A stretch of 64,000 nucleotides of DNA from Sediminibacterium goheungense (GTDB taxonomy: Bacteria > Bacteroidota > Bacteroidia > Chitinophagales > Chitinophagaceae): assembly GCF_004361915.1 (NCBI RefSeq), contig NZ_SNWP01000011.1:124001-188000 (forward strand), read 5' to 3'. The stretch's first letter is position 1. Each line of letters begins with the position of its first letter. The notes below the pieces were generated by a model. The model was not told where the DNA came from and did no database searches. It saw only the letters and a list, made by a program, of their open reading frames with translations. The translations under genes and the position numbers were made by a program. Below, piece by piece: positions 53,394 to 62,809 of the stretch.

Positions 53394-53663
53394 TTAGATC
53401 TTAGCGCTCAGCTCTTTACCAGCTTTGAAGCGGGCAACTTTTTTAGCTTTGATTTTGATAGTCTCACCAGTCTGAGGGTTACGACCTGTACGTGCAGCAC
53501 GCTTAGATACAGAGAAAGTACCGAAACCTACCAGGGTAACTTTGTCACCTTTTTTCAGGGTTTTGGTTACTGTATCAACAAAAGAATCCAGAGCAGCGTT
53601 AGCTTGTGTTTTTGTAATACCTGCATCTTCTGCGAGTTGTGCGATCAATTCAGCTTTGTTCAT
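53394..53663 (-). CDS. hup: HU family DNA-binding protein
   Basis: 89 residues, normal HU length. [20 protein letters not shown], then [26 protein letters not shown] with the beta-arm residues that bend DNA. It is a nucleoid protein expressed at high level, in keeping with the complete promoter upstream. Confidence 0.95.
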   Translation of the reverse strand: MNKAELIAQLAEDAGITKTQANAALDSFVDTVTKTLKKGDKVTLVGFGTFSVSKRAARTGRNPQTGETIKIKAKKVARFKAGKELSAKI

Positions 53664-53697
53664 AGATGTGTTTTTAGATGTATTTTAATAAGAGAAA

Positions 53698-53728
53698 CAA
53701 ATTTATTGGCTTTTAGCAAACAGCAAAA
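53698..53728 (-). promoter_or_regulatory. Complete -33/-7 promoter of the HU gene
   Basis: On the minus strand TTTTG (53724-53728) and TAAATTTG (53698-53705) are separated by 18 bp, close to the Bacteroidota optimum of 19. This is the best promoter match in the window. Confidence 0.7.
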
Positions 53729-53831
53729 TATTTTTCAAACTTTACCTTCTTTTTGTGAATACATAAAACCCAATTCCCCAAAGGATTTCAGCCGATTTTT
53801 CTGAAAATAAAATATGATGTTTCAACGATGT

Positions 53832-53903
53832 ATTTCGCTGAAACCCTTTATTTTCAATGGTTTCAGGCGAAACTCGCTGAAACTCGCTGCCAAAGCGGGT
53901 TTC
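53832..53903. repeat. Short repeats of a GTTTCAGCGA-like motif upstream of HU
   Basis: GAAACTCGCT occurs twice in tandem (53869-53878, 53879-53888), faces an inverted copy AGCGGGTTTC (53894-53903), and a related TTTCGCTGAAAC lies near 53834. Together they could form a cruciform or an operator array. The rest of the 53664-53960 gap is A/T-rich without recognisable genes. Confidence 0.45.
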
Positions 53904-53960
53904 AGAGCAATATAGCGAAGTTTTTGCATTACCAAAATGAATTTGCAAAACTATCCACAC

Positions 53961-54266
53961 TCAATTCACAACCTGCATTAATGACCGAAAACCAGCAAAC
54001 TGGTCGCCCCATTCATTAAAGGCATCCTGCCGGAGAGCGGCTGCAAAATCGCGGATATAACGATCGTAATCTTCACGGGTAGGTGCCATATACTGCGTAG
54101 CATAGGTAGGCCCTTCCGTTTCATCAACTTCGAGTACCCTTACAAACCTGAAATCGGAAAAGCATCCTGTCTGCATTACTTCGGGTATGTGTTTGTCTTT
54201 CATCCATGCTACCCAATGATCATGAATGGGCCAGGCAAGCTGAATGGTAACATTATAGATATACAT
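53961..54266 (-). CDS. DUF4286 family protein
   Basis: 101 residues. Begins MYIYNVTIQLAWPIHDHWVAWM and has the family's HIPEVMQTGCFSDFRFVRVLE and GPTYATQYM. It is a ferredoxin-like small protein of unknown function, common in Bacteroidota. It follows the exonuclease III gene on the same strand, 24 bp downstream. Confidence 0.88.
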   Translation of the reverse strand: MYIYNVTIQLAWPIHDHWVAWMKDKHIPEVMQTGCFSDFRFVRVLEVDETEGPTYATQYMAPTREDYDRYIRDFAAALRQDAFNEWGDQFAGFRSLMQVVN

Positions 54267-54290
54267 AGGGATATAATTTGCTTACACTGA

Positions 54291-55061
54291 TCAGGTGGTT
54301 AGTTCCAAAAAGATCGGACAATGATCGCTGTGTTTTACATCCGGATAGATAGCAGCGGCCTTTAACTTGTCGTTCAGGTTATCGGTAATACTGATATAAT
54401 CAATACGCCAGCCCTTATTTTGCAGCCTTACGGAAGGGAAACGCTGGCTCCACCATGAATAAGCCCCTTTTGCATCAGGATTTGCATAACGGAAAGTGTC
54501 TGTCCATTTACTGGCAAGAAACTGATCCATCCAGGCCCTTTCTTCCGGTAAAAAACCGGATGATTTCTTATTGCCTTTCGGATCATGGATATCTATTTCA
54601 GTATGTGCGATATTGTAATCCCCCGTAACAATGAGTTTCTTTCGTGTTTTCCGGAGTTGTTGTAAATAATTGAAAAATTCATCCAGCCATTGGTATTTAT
54701 AGGTCTGTCGCTCATCTCCACTGGTACCAGACGGAAAATACGCATTGATGAGTGTGAGATCTCCAAAGTCGGCACGTATTACCCTCCCTTCGGCATCGCT
54801 TTGCTCAATACCATTGCCATACAAAACATTGTCGGGTTTTATTTTAGTAAAAATAGCCACACCACTATAGCCCTTCTTCTGTGCAGAGAACCAGAAAGTA
54901 TGGTAACCTAATTTTTCTATGGCAGCAACATCTGCATCTTCTTTGTTGGCCTTGGTTTCCTGTAAACAGATAATATCTGCAGGATCGCTTGCCAGCCAGT
55001 CTGTAAAGCCTTTTTTCATGGCAGCACGTATGCCATTAACGTTGTATGATATTATGCGCAT
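54291..55061 (-). CDS. xth: Exodeoxyribonuclease III / AP endonuclease
   Basis: Cleaves DNA at abasic sites and degrades duplex DNA 3' to 5'. 256 residues. IISYNVNGIRAAMKKG, the catalytic IICLQETKA (Glu), VTGDYNIAHTEID and the final HSDHCPIFLEL with the catalytic His are all present. Base-excision repair; nothing unusual. Confidence 0.94.
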   Translation of the reverse strand: MRIISYNVNGIRAAMKKGFTDWLASDPADIICLQETKANKEDADVAAIEKLGYHTFWFSAQKKGYSGVAIFTKIKPDNVLYGNGIEQSDAEGRVIRADFGDLTLINAYFPSGTSGDERQTYKYQWLDEFFNYLQQLRKTRKKLIVTGDYNIAHTEIDIHDPKGNKKSSGFLPEERAWMDQFLASKWTDTFRYANPDAKGAYSWWSQRFPSVRLQNKGWRIDYISITDNLNDKLKAAAIYPDVKHSDHCPIFLELTT

Positions 55062-55071
55062 GTACTGATTT

Positions 55072-56427
55072 TTATGGGTAAAACCTGCAAAAAGCGATCA
55101 TTAATAATTGATTCAGTTTTTCAGTTTCTAAAGATGCATCAAAAATAGCAATCCGCTCAGGTAAATACTTTCCTTTTGCTATAGCAATTTCTTTTTCATC
55201 CAATCTGATTAGTTTTAAACTGTTCCTGTCGGCACAGTGAATTACAAATGCCTGATTTCCGAGGAATCCTTTTATCTGGTATTCAAGTAAAATATTTCTG
55301 GGTGTAGAAATTCCTTCGATAGTGATAACAGAACTACTGTCGTAACCATTACTTATCTTGTTTAAAAAGATCTTTTTCTCAGGCACACCTATATTTTTAT
55401 GGATACTGAAACGTGCAATGGTATCATTGTCTTTTAATAGTACGTGTACAGGACCTGGCAAAAATTGAGTAAACACATCTGCCTGACTAAGAAAATTGAA
55501 ATCCGGATTTATTTCGGTTATCAATTTTAGTGTATAGTTTTTATCTCTGATAACATCGCGACACTCTTGTCTCAACTGAACAAAATCAGATTTATTCTGG
55601 TTTCCTGTTGCATTGATTACATTGGCAATAGGGGTATTCTCACCTATATTTTTATTTTTCCCTTTTGCTATTAATTCTTCATAAAAATGATCCCCGAACC
55701 TTAGCATTTCAGATTCACTATGGCGTTGATACGAAAAAATATCCTTCTGTGTTTTTGTTTGAATGATAGGATACTTGCTGATTTCCGGCAGAATAAAATT
55801 ATCTGCATAAAAAGGCGGAGGTGCTTTTATTTCAATCATATCAGTCATATTCTGCTCATCCAGCAAACGACCGATACCCAGATTCAGTATATCAGTAAAG
55901 CCTTTTGGTGTGGCAGCAAGATTGGTGGGAATAATGCCAAAACCATTACCGTTTCCGGTACTTACACAAATGGTAAGAACGTCATTTGATAAGATTTTTT
56001 TCTGGTGGTTCACAAATAAAACACCTAGCTGAAGAATTGATTTGGCTCGCCTGAATACTAGTGAATCTGACAGGTACTGTGGTTGACTGGAATAAAATGT
56101 ATATGGATCATATTCATAAATGTCGATGTACAAATGCAGGGTTGAAGTATCGGCATTAGTAAAATAAATGCTGGTATTTGCATTCAGCTTTAGGTTTTCT
56201 ATTGGAAGGATACGTAAAGCTGTATCGTTGATGCTTGCATTCTTTTTGGCGAGTAACTGCTCATTTAATTGCTTTATAAAAACCGATCTTGTATCAGCCA
56301 TTGAGAAGTAACTCATCATAGGCCCCATCATTGAAAAGGTTCTCACCTGTTCGAGTATTACATTTTGCTGTGCAGTAGCAGACAATAAACAGAAGATGGA
56401 TATAATAAAGAGGCTGAATTTTCTCAT
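55072..56427 (-). CDS. Hypothetical exported protein
   Basis: About 451 residues. The start chosen (56427) gives a clear signal peptide (MRKFSLFIISIFCLLSATAQ); a longer frame from 56466 would spoil it. No known domain is evident; the mature protein is predicted beta-rich and soluble. It precedes the exonuclease gene by 10 bp, which may be incidental. Confidence 0.6.
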   Translation of the reverse strand: MRKFSLFIISIFCLLSATAQQNVILEQVRTFSMMGPMMSYFSMADTRSVFIKQLNEQLLAKKNASINDTALRILPIENLKLNANTSIYFTNADTSTLHLYIDIYEYDPYTFYSSQPQYLSDSLVFRRAKSILQLGVLFVNHQKKILSNDVLTICVSTGNGNGFGIIPTNLAATPKGFTDILNLGIGRLLDEQNMTDMIEIKAPPPFYADNFILPEISKYPIIQTKTQKDIFSYQRHSESEMLRFGDHFYEELIAKGKNKNIGENTPIANVINATGNQNKSDFVQLRQECRDVIRDKNYTLKLITEINPDFNFLSQADVFTQFLPGPVHVLLKDNDTIARFSIHKNIGVPEKKIFLNKISNGYDSSSVITIEGISTPRNILLEYQIKGFLGNQAFVIHCADRNSLKLIRLDEKEIAIAKGKYLPERIAIFDASLETEKLNQLLMIAFCRFYP

Positions 56428-56506
56428 AAAATTGTTAAGTATGGTTAGCTTTCCAATTAGCAGCAAATTTTATGCTAATTTGAATTTTTTATCAATTTAA
56501 TACGAA

Positions 56507-57238
56507 ATGGAGAAAACAGAAAGATTCATTCCTGCTCAGGAATCGGTTTATTTGGATGGCCCCAAACCCAGGATTAATGAATTATCATTTGCGTGGCAGA
56601 TTTTCCGGCAGTTTATAAAAGGGTTCCGTACCCTGCACTTCGTGGGTCCTTGTATTACTGTATTTGGTTCTGCGCGATTTAAAGAAAATCACCCATATTA
56701 TCAGGCAGCTGTTGAATTTGGTAAACGTATTGCTGCACTGGGATTTACCACCATGACTGGTGGCGGACCCGGTATCATGGAAGCTGCCAATAAAGGTGCC
56801 TATGAAAACGGAGGACAGTCTGTGGGTTGTAATATCAAATTACCTTTTGAACAGTACCCTAATCCATTTATGCATAAATGGATCACTTTCGATTATTTCT
56901 TTATCCGGAAAGTATTGTTGGTGAAATATTCCTATGCTTTTGTAATAATGCCAGGTGGTTTTGGTACCATGGATGAGTTTTTTGAAACACTAACACTTGC
57001 GCAAACAAAAGTGATTAACGATTTTCCGATTGTTCTGTATGGCAAAGATTATTTCCAGCCCCTGTTAGATAGTATTGATGAAATGGCAAAACGTGGTACC
57101 ATTTCTGAGGAAGATAAAAAACTCATTTTTCTCACTGATGATATCGATGAAGCTATGAACTACATACAGACCTATGTTCGGAAAAATTATACAGTAAAAC
57201 CGAGAAGACGGTTGTGGTGGTTGTTTGAAAAAAGGTGA
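56507..57238 (+). CDS. LOG family protein (TIGR00730, cytokinin riboside monophosphate hydrolase type)
   Basis: 243 residues. Rossmann fold with FGSARFKENHPYY, MTGGGPGIMEAANKGA and the signature PGGFGTMDEFFE. Family members remove ribose 5'-phosphate from N6-modified AMP or other nucleotides. The bacterial role is probably nucleotide salvage or housekeeping. It is convergent with metH. Confidence 0.9.
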   Translation: MEKTERFIPAQESVYLDGPKPRINELSFAWQIFRQFIKGFRTLHFVGPCITVFGSARFKENHPYYQAAVEFGKRIAALGFTTMTGGGPGIMEAANKGAYENGGQSVGCNIKLPFEQYPNPFMHKWITFDYFFIRKVLLVKYSYAFVIMPGGFGTMDEFFETLTLAQTKVINDFPIVLYGKDYFQPLLDSIDEMAKRGTISEEDKKLIFLTDDIDEAMNYIQTYVRKNYTVKPRRRLWWLFEKR

Positions 57239-57334
57239 GAAACAGAAAAATAAGGAATATGAAATAACAAATCAGGAAGTATAGTCGTTACCAATTTTCT
57301 AATTTCTTATTTCATGTTCCTTATTTTTTATTCC
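57239..57334. repeat. Heptad-repeat hairpin E17 (word TTATTTC)
   Basis: Fills the gap between convergent genes; the right-hand words run into the metH stop codon. A 22-bp stem with one G-U pairs 57246-57267 with 57307-57328. The word is shared with E4, E8, E14 and E15. Confidence 0.9.
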
Positions 57335-60067
57335 TTATTCTAATACCGGACTTAACCATCTTTCTGCTTCGGCGAGTGGCATATTCTTTCTTCTGGCATA
57401 GTCTTCCAGTTGATCGCGTTGAATTTTGCCTACGCCGTAGTACTGGCTTTGCGGATGTGAAAAATACCAGCCACAAACGGAAGATGCAGGATACATAGCC
57501 AGACTTTCTGTTAGTTCAATACCAATAGTTTCAGTGGCCTGTAACAGTGCAAACAGCTTGTGTTTTTCTGTGTGATCCGGACAGGCAGGATAACCGGGTG
57601 CCGGGCGAATACCTACGTATTTTTCTTTGATCAACTCATCATTACTAAGACTCTCTGTTGTGTCGTAACCCCAATATTCTTTTCTGGTTTTCAGGTGCAG
57701 GTATTCTGCAAATGCTTCAGCTAAGCGATCGGCTAATGCCTGCAACATGATTTTATTGTAGTCGTCGTGATTGGCTTCAAAGTTTTTGATATGTGTATCT
57801 ATACCATGAATGGTTACAGCAAAAGCGCCTATAAAATCCTTTTTACCACTGGTTTTAGGGGCAATAAAATCTGCCAGTGATAAATTCGGCTGGCCCGGTG
57901 CTTTTTTAATCTGTTGGCGAAGGAAAGATAAAGTGATAATAGTGTTTCCGGCATTTACGCTTACATCATCATCTTCACTGGCGGCTTCCCAGAAACCAAT
58001 GGTTCCTTTGGCTGTGAGCCATTTTTCAGCTACGATTTTATCCAGTAAAGCGTTGGCATCGTTGTATAATTTGGTAGCTTCCTTTCCAACAATAGTATCT
58101 GTAAGTATATCGGGGAAATTACCATGCATTTCCCATGCAATAAAAAAGGGTTTCCAGTCTATATAGGGTCTTAGTTCACTCAGGTCCACATCAGCAAATA
58201 CTTTGGTACCTGTAAACTGCGGTTGGGTAGCATTGAATCCGGCCCAGTCAATGGCAGCCTTATGTTGCAGTGCTTCCTGGTAAGGCAGGTATTGTTTGAT
58301 GCTTTTTTTGTTATCGAAACCTTCTTTCAGTTTAATGTATTCTTCTTCCGTCGCTTTCAGGAAAGAGACTTTCTGTTCTTTATTTAACAGCGAACCTGCT
58401 ACGGTAACACTTCTGGAGGCGTCTAATACATGCACTACACCATGCTGGTATTCGGGAGCAATTTTAACGGCGGTATGCATACGGGATGTGGTAGCACCAC
58501 CTATTAAAAGCGGTTGTGTCATATTTCTACGCTTCATCTCTTTGGCAATATGCACCATCTCATCCAGAGAAGGGGTAATAAGACCACTTAAGCCAATGAT
58601 ATCTGCATTTTCTTTTTGCGCTGCATCCAGAATTTTGTCGGCAGGCACCATTACACCCAGGTCAACAATATCATATCCGTTACAGCCCAGTACTACACCG
58701 ACAATATTTTTACCAATATCATGAACATCACCTTTTACGGTGGCCAGTAAAATTTTTGCAGCACCAGCTGCTTCTGTATTAGCGGTTCCGGATGCAAGAC
58801 TGGCTTTTCTTCTTTCTTCTTTTTCAGCTTCTATATAAGGCGTAAGAACAGCTACGCTTTTCTTCATTACACGTGCACTTTTCACTACCTGTGGTAAAAA
58901 CATCTTGCCTGCACCAAATAGATCGCCCACTATGTTCATGCCATCCATTAATGGGCCCTCGATTACATCGAGTGGTTTAGGATATTTTAAACGGGCTTCT
59001 TCTGTATCTGCTTCAATATAATCTGTGATGCCATTGATAAGGGAATGTGCCAGACGTTTTTCAACTGGTTCATTGCGCCATGCTTCATCTTTTACTTCTA
59101 CTTTGCCCTTTGCTTTAACTGTTTCCGCAAAAGCGATAAGTTTTTCAGTGGCTTCGTTATTGTCATTGTTTTTGTTCAGCAGTACATCTTCACAAAGCTG
59201 ACGCAAGGTGGGCTCTATTTCATCATATACTACGAGCTGACCTGCATTTACAATTCCCATATCCATGCCTGCCTTGATAGCATGAAACAGGAATACAGAG
59301 TGAATGGCTTCTCTCACATGATCGTTACCCCTGAATGAAAAAGATACATTTGATACACCACCACTTACTTTGGTGAGTGGCATCAGTCTTTTAATTTCAC
59401 GGGTAGCTTCGATAAAATCTACTGCATAGTTGTTATGCTCCTCAATACCGGTGGCAACAGCGAAAATATTCGGATCGAAAATGATGTCCTGTGGAGGGAA
59501 ACCTACTTTTTCAGTAAGAATTTTATAGGCGCGATGGCAGATTTCAATCTTCCTTTCTTTCGTATCGGCTTGTCCAACTTCATCAAATGCCATTACAATA
59601 ACGGCAGCACCAAAGGCTTTGCAGATAAAAGCCTGCTCAATAAATTTCTCTTCTCCTTCTTTCATGGAGATAGAGTTCACAATGCATTTACCCTGTACAC
59701 ATTTAAGTCCGGCTTCAATGATCTCAAACTTGGAACTGTCGATCATAATCGGAATCCTGGCGATATCAGGCTCACTTTGCAGCAGGTTCAGGAAAATGGT
59801 CATGGCTTTTACGCCGTCTAGCAGCGCATCATCCATGTTTATATCCAACACCTGTGCGCCGCTTTCCACCTGCTGACGTGCCACTGATAAAGCTTCTTCA
59901 TATTTATTCTCACGGATGAGTCGTGAGAATTTTTTGGATCCGGTAACATTGGTACGTTCTCCAACATTTACAAAATTGGTTTCCGGACGAACCACCAGTG
60001 GTTCGAGTCCTGATAACCTGAGATAAGGCTTGATAGTAATGGTCTCGCTCATGTATAAGTCTTGCAT
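57335..60067 (-). CDS. metH: Methionine synthase, folate/B12/activation part (split MetH)
   Basis: 910 residues. In order: methyl-tetrahydrofolate-binding domain (about 25-310, with [14 protein letters not shown]), cobalamin cap and Rossmann domain with GDVHDIGKN (Asp447-x-His449-x2-Gly452, lower axial ligand His449), and the SAM-dependent reactivation domain with [15 protein letters not shown] near residue 835. The homocysteine domain is encoded separately upstream. The start ATG overlaps the upstream stop as TAATG, typical of translational coupling; Met6 (60052) is an alternative start. Confidence 0.93.
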   Translation of the reverse strand: MQDLYMSETITIKPYLRLSGLEPLVVRPETNFVNVGERTNVTGSKKFSRLIRENKYEEALSVARQQVESGAQVLDINMDDALLDGVKAMTIFLNLLQSEPDIARIPIMIDSSKFEIIEAGLKCVQGKCIVNSISMKEGEEKFIEQAFICKAFGAAVIVMAFDEVGQADTKERKIEICHRAYKILTEKVGFPPQDIIFDPNIFAVATGIEEHNNYAVDFIEATREIKRLMPLTKVSGGVSNVSFSFRGNDHVREAIHSVFLFHAIKAGMDMGIVNAGQLVVYDEIEPTLRQLCEDVLLNKNNDNNEATEKLIAFAETVKAKGKVEVKDEAWRNEPVEKRLAHSLINGITDYIEADTEEARLKYPKPLDVIEGPLMDGMNIVGDLFGAGKMFLPQVVKSARVMKKSVAVLTPYIEAEKEERRKASLASGTANTEAAGAAKILLATVKGDVHDIGKNIVGVVLGCNGYDIVDLGVMVPADKILDAAQKENADIIGLSGLITPSLDEMVHIAKEMKRRNMTQPLLIGGATTSRMHTAVKIAPEYQHGVVHVLDASRSVTVAGSLLNKEQKVSFLKATEEEYIKLKEGFDNKKSIKQYLPYQEALQHKAAIDWAGFNATQPQFTGTKVFADVDLSELRPYIDWKPFFIAWEMHGNFPDILTDTIVGKEATKLYNDANALLDKIVAEKWLTAKGTIGFWEAASEDDDVSVNAGNTIITLSFLRQQIKKAPGQPNLSLADFIAPKTSGKKDFIGAFAVTIHGIDTHIKNFEANHDDYNKIMLQALADRLAEAFAEYLHLKTRKEYWGYDTTESLSNDELIKEKYVGIRPAPGYPACPDHTEKHKLFALLQATETIGIELTESLAMYPASSVCGWYFSHPQSQYYGVGKIQRDQLEDYARRKNMPLAEAERWLSPVLE

Positions 60068-61083
60068 TAAGCCAAAACGGTTTCCACAAGGGGAAGCTGT
60101 CTTGGAGTAATTGTTTTAACGTGATCGGCAATATGTTTGATATGATCGGGTGTTGTTCCGCAGCAACCTCCAACAATATTTACAAAGCCTTGTTTTGCCC
60201 ATTCTTCTATGAAATGTGCTGTTTGATGTGGTGCTTCATCATATTCACCCATGGCATTGGGTAAACCGGCATTGGGATAGGCCGATGTGTAACAGGCTGC
60301 GATCTGGCTCAGTTCTTCAATATGCGCACGCATTTCGGCAGCTCCTAATGCACAGTTTAAACCTATACTTAACGGCTCAGCATGCATCACTGAAGTATAA
60401 AAAGCTTCCAGTGTTTGTCCGCTGAGTGTTCTGCCAGATGCATCGGTAATGGTACCGCTGATCATAATCGGTAGTTCGGGAATACCTGTTTCTCTGAAAA
60501 ATTGCTTGGCCGCAAAAATGGCACCTTTTGCATTGAGTGTATCGAAAATGGTTTCAATCAGTAAAATATCAACACCACCATCTACCAAACCCTTAATCTG
60601 TTCTTTATAAGCCGTAACTACTTCATCAAATGTAACAGCCCTGAATCCGGGATTGTTAACATCCGGTGAAAGGCTTAGTGTTTTATTCAGTGGTCCGATA
60701 GCACCGGCTACATATTTCGATGTGGCACCGGGGTTTTCGGCCATAAATTCAGTAACAGCATCTTTGGCGCATCTGGCTGCAGCCACATTTAATTCATAAG
60801 CCAGCGATTGCATATCATAGTCTGCCATGGCAATGGTGGTACTGCTGAAAGTATTGGTTTCAATAATATCAGCCCCCGCAGCCAGGTATTGTTTATGAAT
60901 GCCTTTAATGATGTTGGGTTGCGTAATGCATAAAAGGTCATTATTGCCTTTTACATCGCAATGCCAGTCTTTAAAACGTTCACCGCGATAATCAGCCTCT
61001 GTAAGTTTATGACGCTGGATCATGGTACCCATGGCCCCATCAATCACTAAAATCCTTTTTTCCAGTTCTTTCCGAATACTCAT
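60067..61083 (-). CDS. metH: Methionine synthase, homocysteine-binding part (split MetH)
   Basis: 338 residues. Homocysteine S-methyltransferase barrel with [19 protein letters not shown] and the zinc ligands Cys244 (LNCALG), Cys307 and Cys308 (GGCCGTTP). It ends exactly at the linker where single-chain MetH continues into the folate domain. The message begins with a leader of about 165 nt. Confidence 0.92.
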   Translation of the reverse strand: MSIRKELEKRILVIDGAMGTMIQRHKLTEADYRGERFKDWHCDVKGNNDLLCITQPNIIKGIHKQYLAAGADIIETNTFSSTTIAMADYDMQSLAYELNVAAARCAKDAVTEFMAENPGATSKYVAGAIGPLNKTLSLSPDVNNPGFRAVTFDEVVTAYKEQIKGLVDGGVDILLIETIFDTLNAKGAIFAAKQFFRETGIPELPIMISGTITDASGRTLSGQTLEAFYTSVMHAEPLSIGLNCALGAAEMRAHIEELSQIAACYTSAYPNAGLPNAMGEYDEAPHQTAHFIEEWAKQGFVNIVGGCCGTTPDHIKHIADHVKTITPRQLPLVETVLA

Positions 61084-61250
61084 ATTCTTTTATTTAGGGC
61101 AAAACTTAACTGCCATAATAATATGTTACCGGACTAAAAAACGTAAGGAGAATATGACTATAGGTCTCGTGTACGTTTATTAGTTCGATTTTGTCCCGAT
61201 ACAATCGGGATGACAGGCCGAACAATAAACAAATCCGCCTGTGTAGAATA

Positions 61251-61258
61251 CAAAGATA
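61251..61258 (-). promoter_or_regulatory. TAnnTTTG promoter element of the metH operon
   Basis: On the minus strand TATCTTTG, full consensus. The leader to the start codon is about 165 nt and contains a TCCCGAT/ATCGGGA hairpin (61194-61210). I do not recognise a SAM or cobalamin riboswitch in it. Confidence 0.55.
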
Positions 61259-61271
61259 AATAAAAACCAAT

Positions 61272-61305
61272 AAAAAACCCCTGATTATCAGATCAGGGGT
61301 TTTTT
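61272..61305 (-). terminator. Intrinsic terminator downstream of the DUF5777 gene
   Basis: A 14-bp stem AAAAAACCCCTGAT with its complement (61292-61305) and T runs on both strands, 17 nt after the DUF5777 stop, just upstream of the metH promoter. Confidence 0.92.
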
Positions 61306-61321
61306 ACAAGGAGAATAGTAA

Positions 61322-62233
61322 TTACTTGTTTTTCTTTCCGCCCAGTGTGAAAATGCGGGAAATGTTGAAGCCATACCTGATATCGCCTTTACCCCATGAG
61401 CCAAAAGTTTCATGAATAAAGGTATGCTCATTCATACCGATAGAATTGGTAAAATGCAACTGGAATACGTGGCCACCCGTTTGTATGTCTACACCGATGG
61501 AAAGAGGATTGTAAGTGCCATCAAAACGCTGTGTCTGCACAAAGTATTCGGCATTGATACTTACCCGTTTACTCACTTTTTGACGGGCGAGGAAGCCTAT
61601 GGAGAAAAGATCCTGTGCGCCCCCGGTTAAAAATAACTTTCTGTTATACCGGGTATAAGTAGGAGATATCTGCAGAGAAGTATGTTCATTGAATTTACGG
61701 GCCACCATTAACTGAGCGGTATAATACATCCTGTCTTTGGTTTTTACATTGAGTGTGGGATCAGCATAACGAACGCCACGATAGGCCATAGCACCTAATA
61801 GGGAAATGGTGACCGGAACGTTTTTCGTACCTGATTGCTGACGCAGTATCCGGTATTTTAAAAAGCCATCGCCTTCTTTGTTGGTACCTGTTCTGCCAAT
61901 ACCGATCATCAGGTTATCTGATAAACCAAAATCGAAACCTATACGTGCCGACACAAAGTCCAATCCAAACAGGTTATAAAAGCCCTGGTTCAGTGGGGCA
62001 AATCGGTGGTTGATGCGAAAATCCATACTGCCTTTTCCCGTAATTTCAACTGTTTGGGTGGTAACAAGGCGGGTGGAATAGAACGTATTCAGTGTGCGTT
62101 CTGTTTTGTTCTTGTCTTCTGCGGCACTTGCACTGTCCTGCATTTTAAACAGGTCTACTTGCTGTGCATGGGCAAAAAAATGGGTACAGATCAGGCATAA
62201 TACTGCCAGTGACCTTTTTAGCAGGGTCTTCAT
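61322..62233 (-). CDS. DUF5777 family beta-barrel protein
   Basis: 303 residues with a signal peptide (1-23) and a barrel. Family-typical segments are STRLVTTQTVEITGKGSMDF, HRFAPLNQG and FGLSDNLMIGIGRTGTNKEG. DUF5777 genes are commonly linked to YceI genes in Bacteroidota, as here (26 bp downstream of one). Role unknown; an outer-membrane function connected to lipid-binding YceI is possible. Confidence 0.87.
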   Translation of the reverse strand: MKTLLKRSLAVLCLICTHFFAHAQQVDLFKMQDSASAAEDKNKTERTLNTFYSTRLVTTQTVEITGKGSMDFRINHRFAPLNQGFYNLFGLDFVSARIGFDFGLSDNLMIGIGRTGTNKEGDGFLKYRILRQQSGTKNVPVTISLLGAMAYRGVRYADPTLNVKTKDRMYYTAQLMVARKFNEHTSLQISPTYTRYNRKLFLTGGAQDLFSIGFLARQKVSKRVSINAEYFVQTQRFDGTYNPLSIGVDIQTGGHVFQLHFTNSIGMNEHTFIHETFGSWGKGDIRYGFNISRIFTLGGKKNK

Positions 62234-62259
62234 ACAGGTGTTTTATATGGATGAAATGA

Positions 62260-62790
62260 TTACTGGTATTGACAGCTTACCTCAACATCTACTTTCTCAG
62301 TAACAGAGGATGCGTCGATTTTGAAATCTTTAAGTGAAATCACAAAAGAGCCACGAGCAGTGGGTTTGCCAGCCTTTATTTCTACAACACCATTCACTGT
62401 TACATTTTTAGTAACACCATGCATGGTAAGATCTCCTTTTACACTTACTTTATAACTGCCGTCTTTTGTAAAGTTTACTTCTTTCAGGTTAACGATATTT
62501 CCCTTGAAATCTGCCCTGGGAAACTTGGTACTTTCGGCATACTGATCGTTAAAGTGCTCCTGCATTTCTGCCAGCTTGAATTTAAAACCTTTCATCAGCA
62601 AGCTGAAAGTGAGCTGGCCATTATCGGCAATCCTGCTGGTTACTTCGTTATTTACGGCTTTAACATCACCATCAGTAGGCGATTCGAATGTAATTCTGCC
62701 ATTACGGGTGGCAAAAACTTTTTGCGCATCGGCCTGAAACCCGATGAATAAAAATGCTGTTACAACTGCTAAAATGCTGATCTGCTTCAT
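62260..62790 (-). CDS. YceI family protein
   Basis: 176 residues with a signal peptide (1-22) and the lipocalin-like YceI fold: RNGRITFESPTDGDVKAVNN, KGFKFKLAEMQEHFNDQY, KFPRADFKGNIV and LTMHGVTKNVTVNG. The family binds isoprenoid lipids in the periplasm. It is probably in one transcript with DUF5777 and the PLDc_N/OB gene. Confidence 0.92.
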   Translation of the reverse strand: MKQISILAVVTAFLFIGFQADAQKVFATRNGRITFESPTDGDVKAVNNEVTSRIADNGQLTFSLLMKGFKFKLAEMQEHFNDQYAESTKFPRADFKGNIVNLKEVNFTKDGSYKVSVKGDLTMHGVTKNVTVNGVVEIKAGKPTARGSFVISLKDFKIDASSVTEKVDVEVSCQYQ

Positions 62791-62809
62791 ACTTACTGTT
62801 TGTCCTTTC

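Noticed and set aside
57335..61083. metH as a frameshifted pseudogene
   Set aside because: Both halves keep all catalytic residues, the break is in the inter-domain linker, and the second half has its own coupled start codon.
61084..61250. SAM or cobalamin riboswitch upstream of metH
   Set aside because: I could not find the conserved core of either class; only a simple hairpin is visible.
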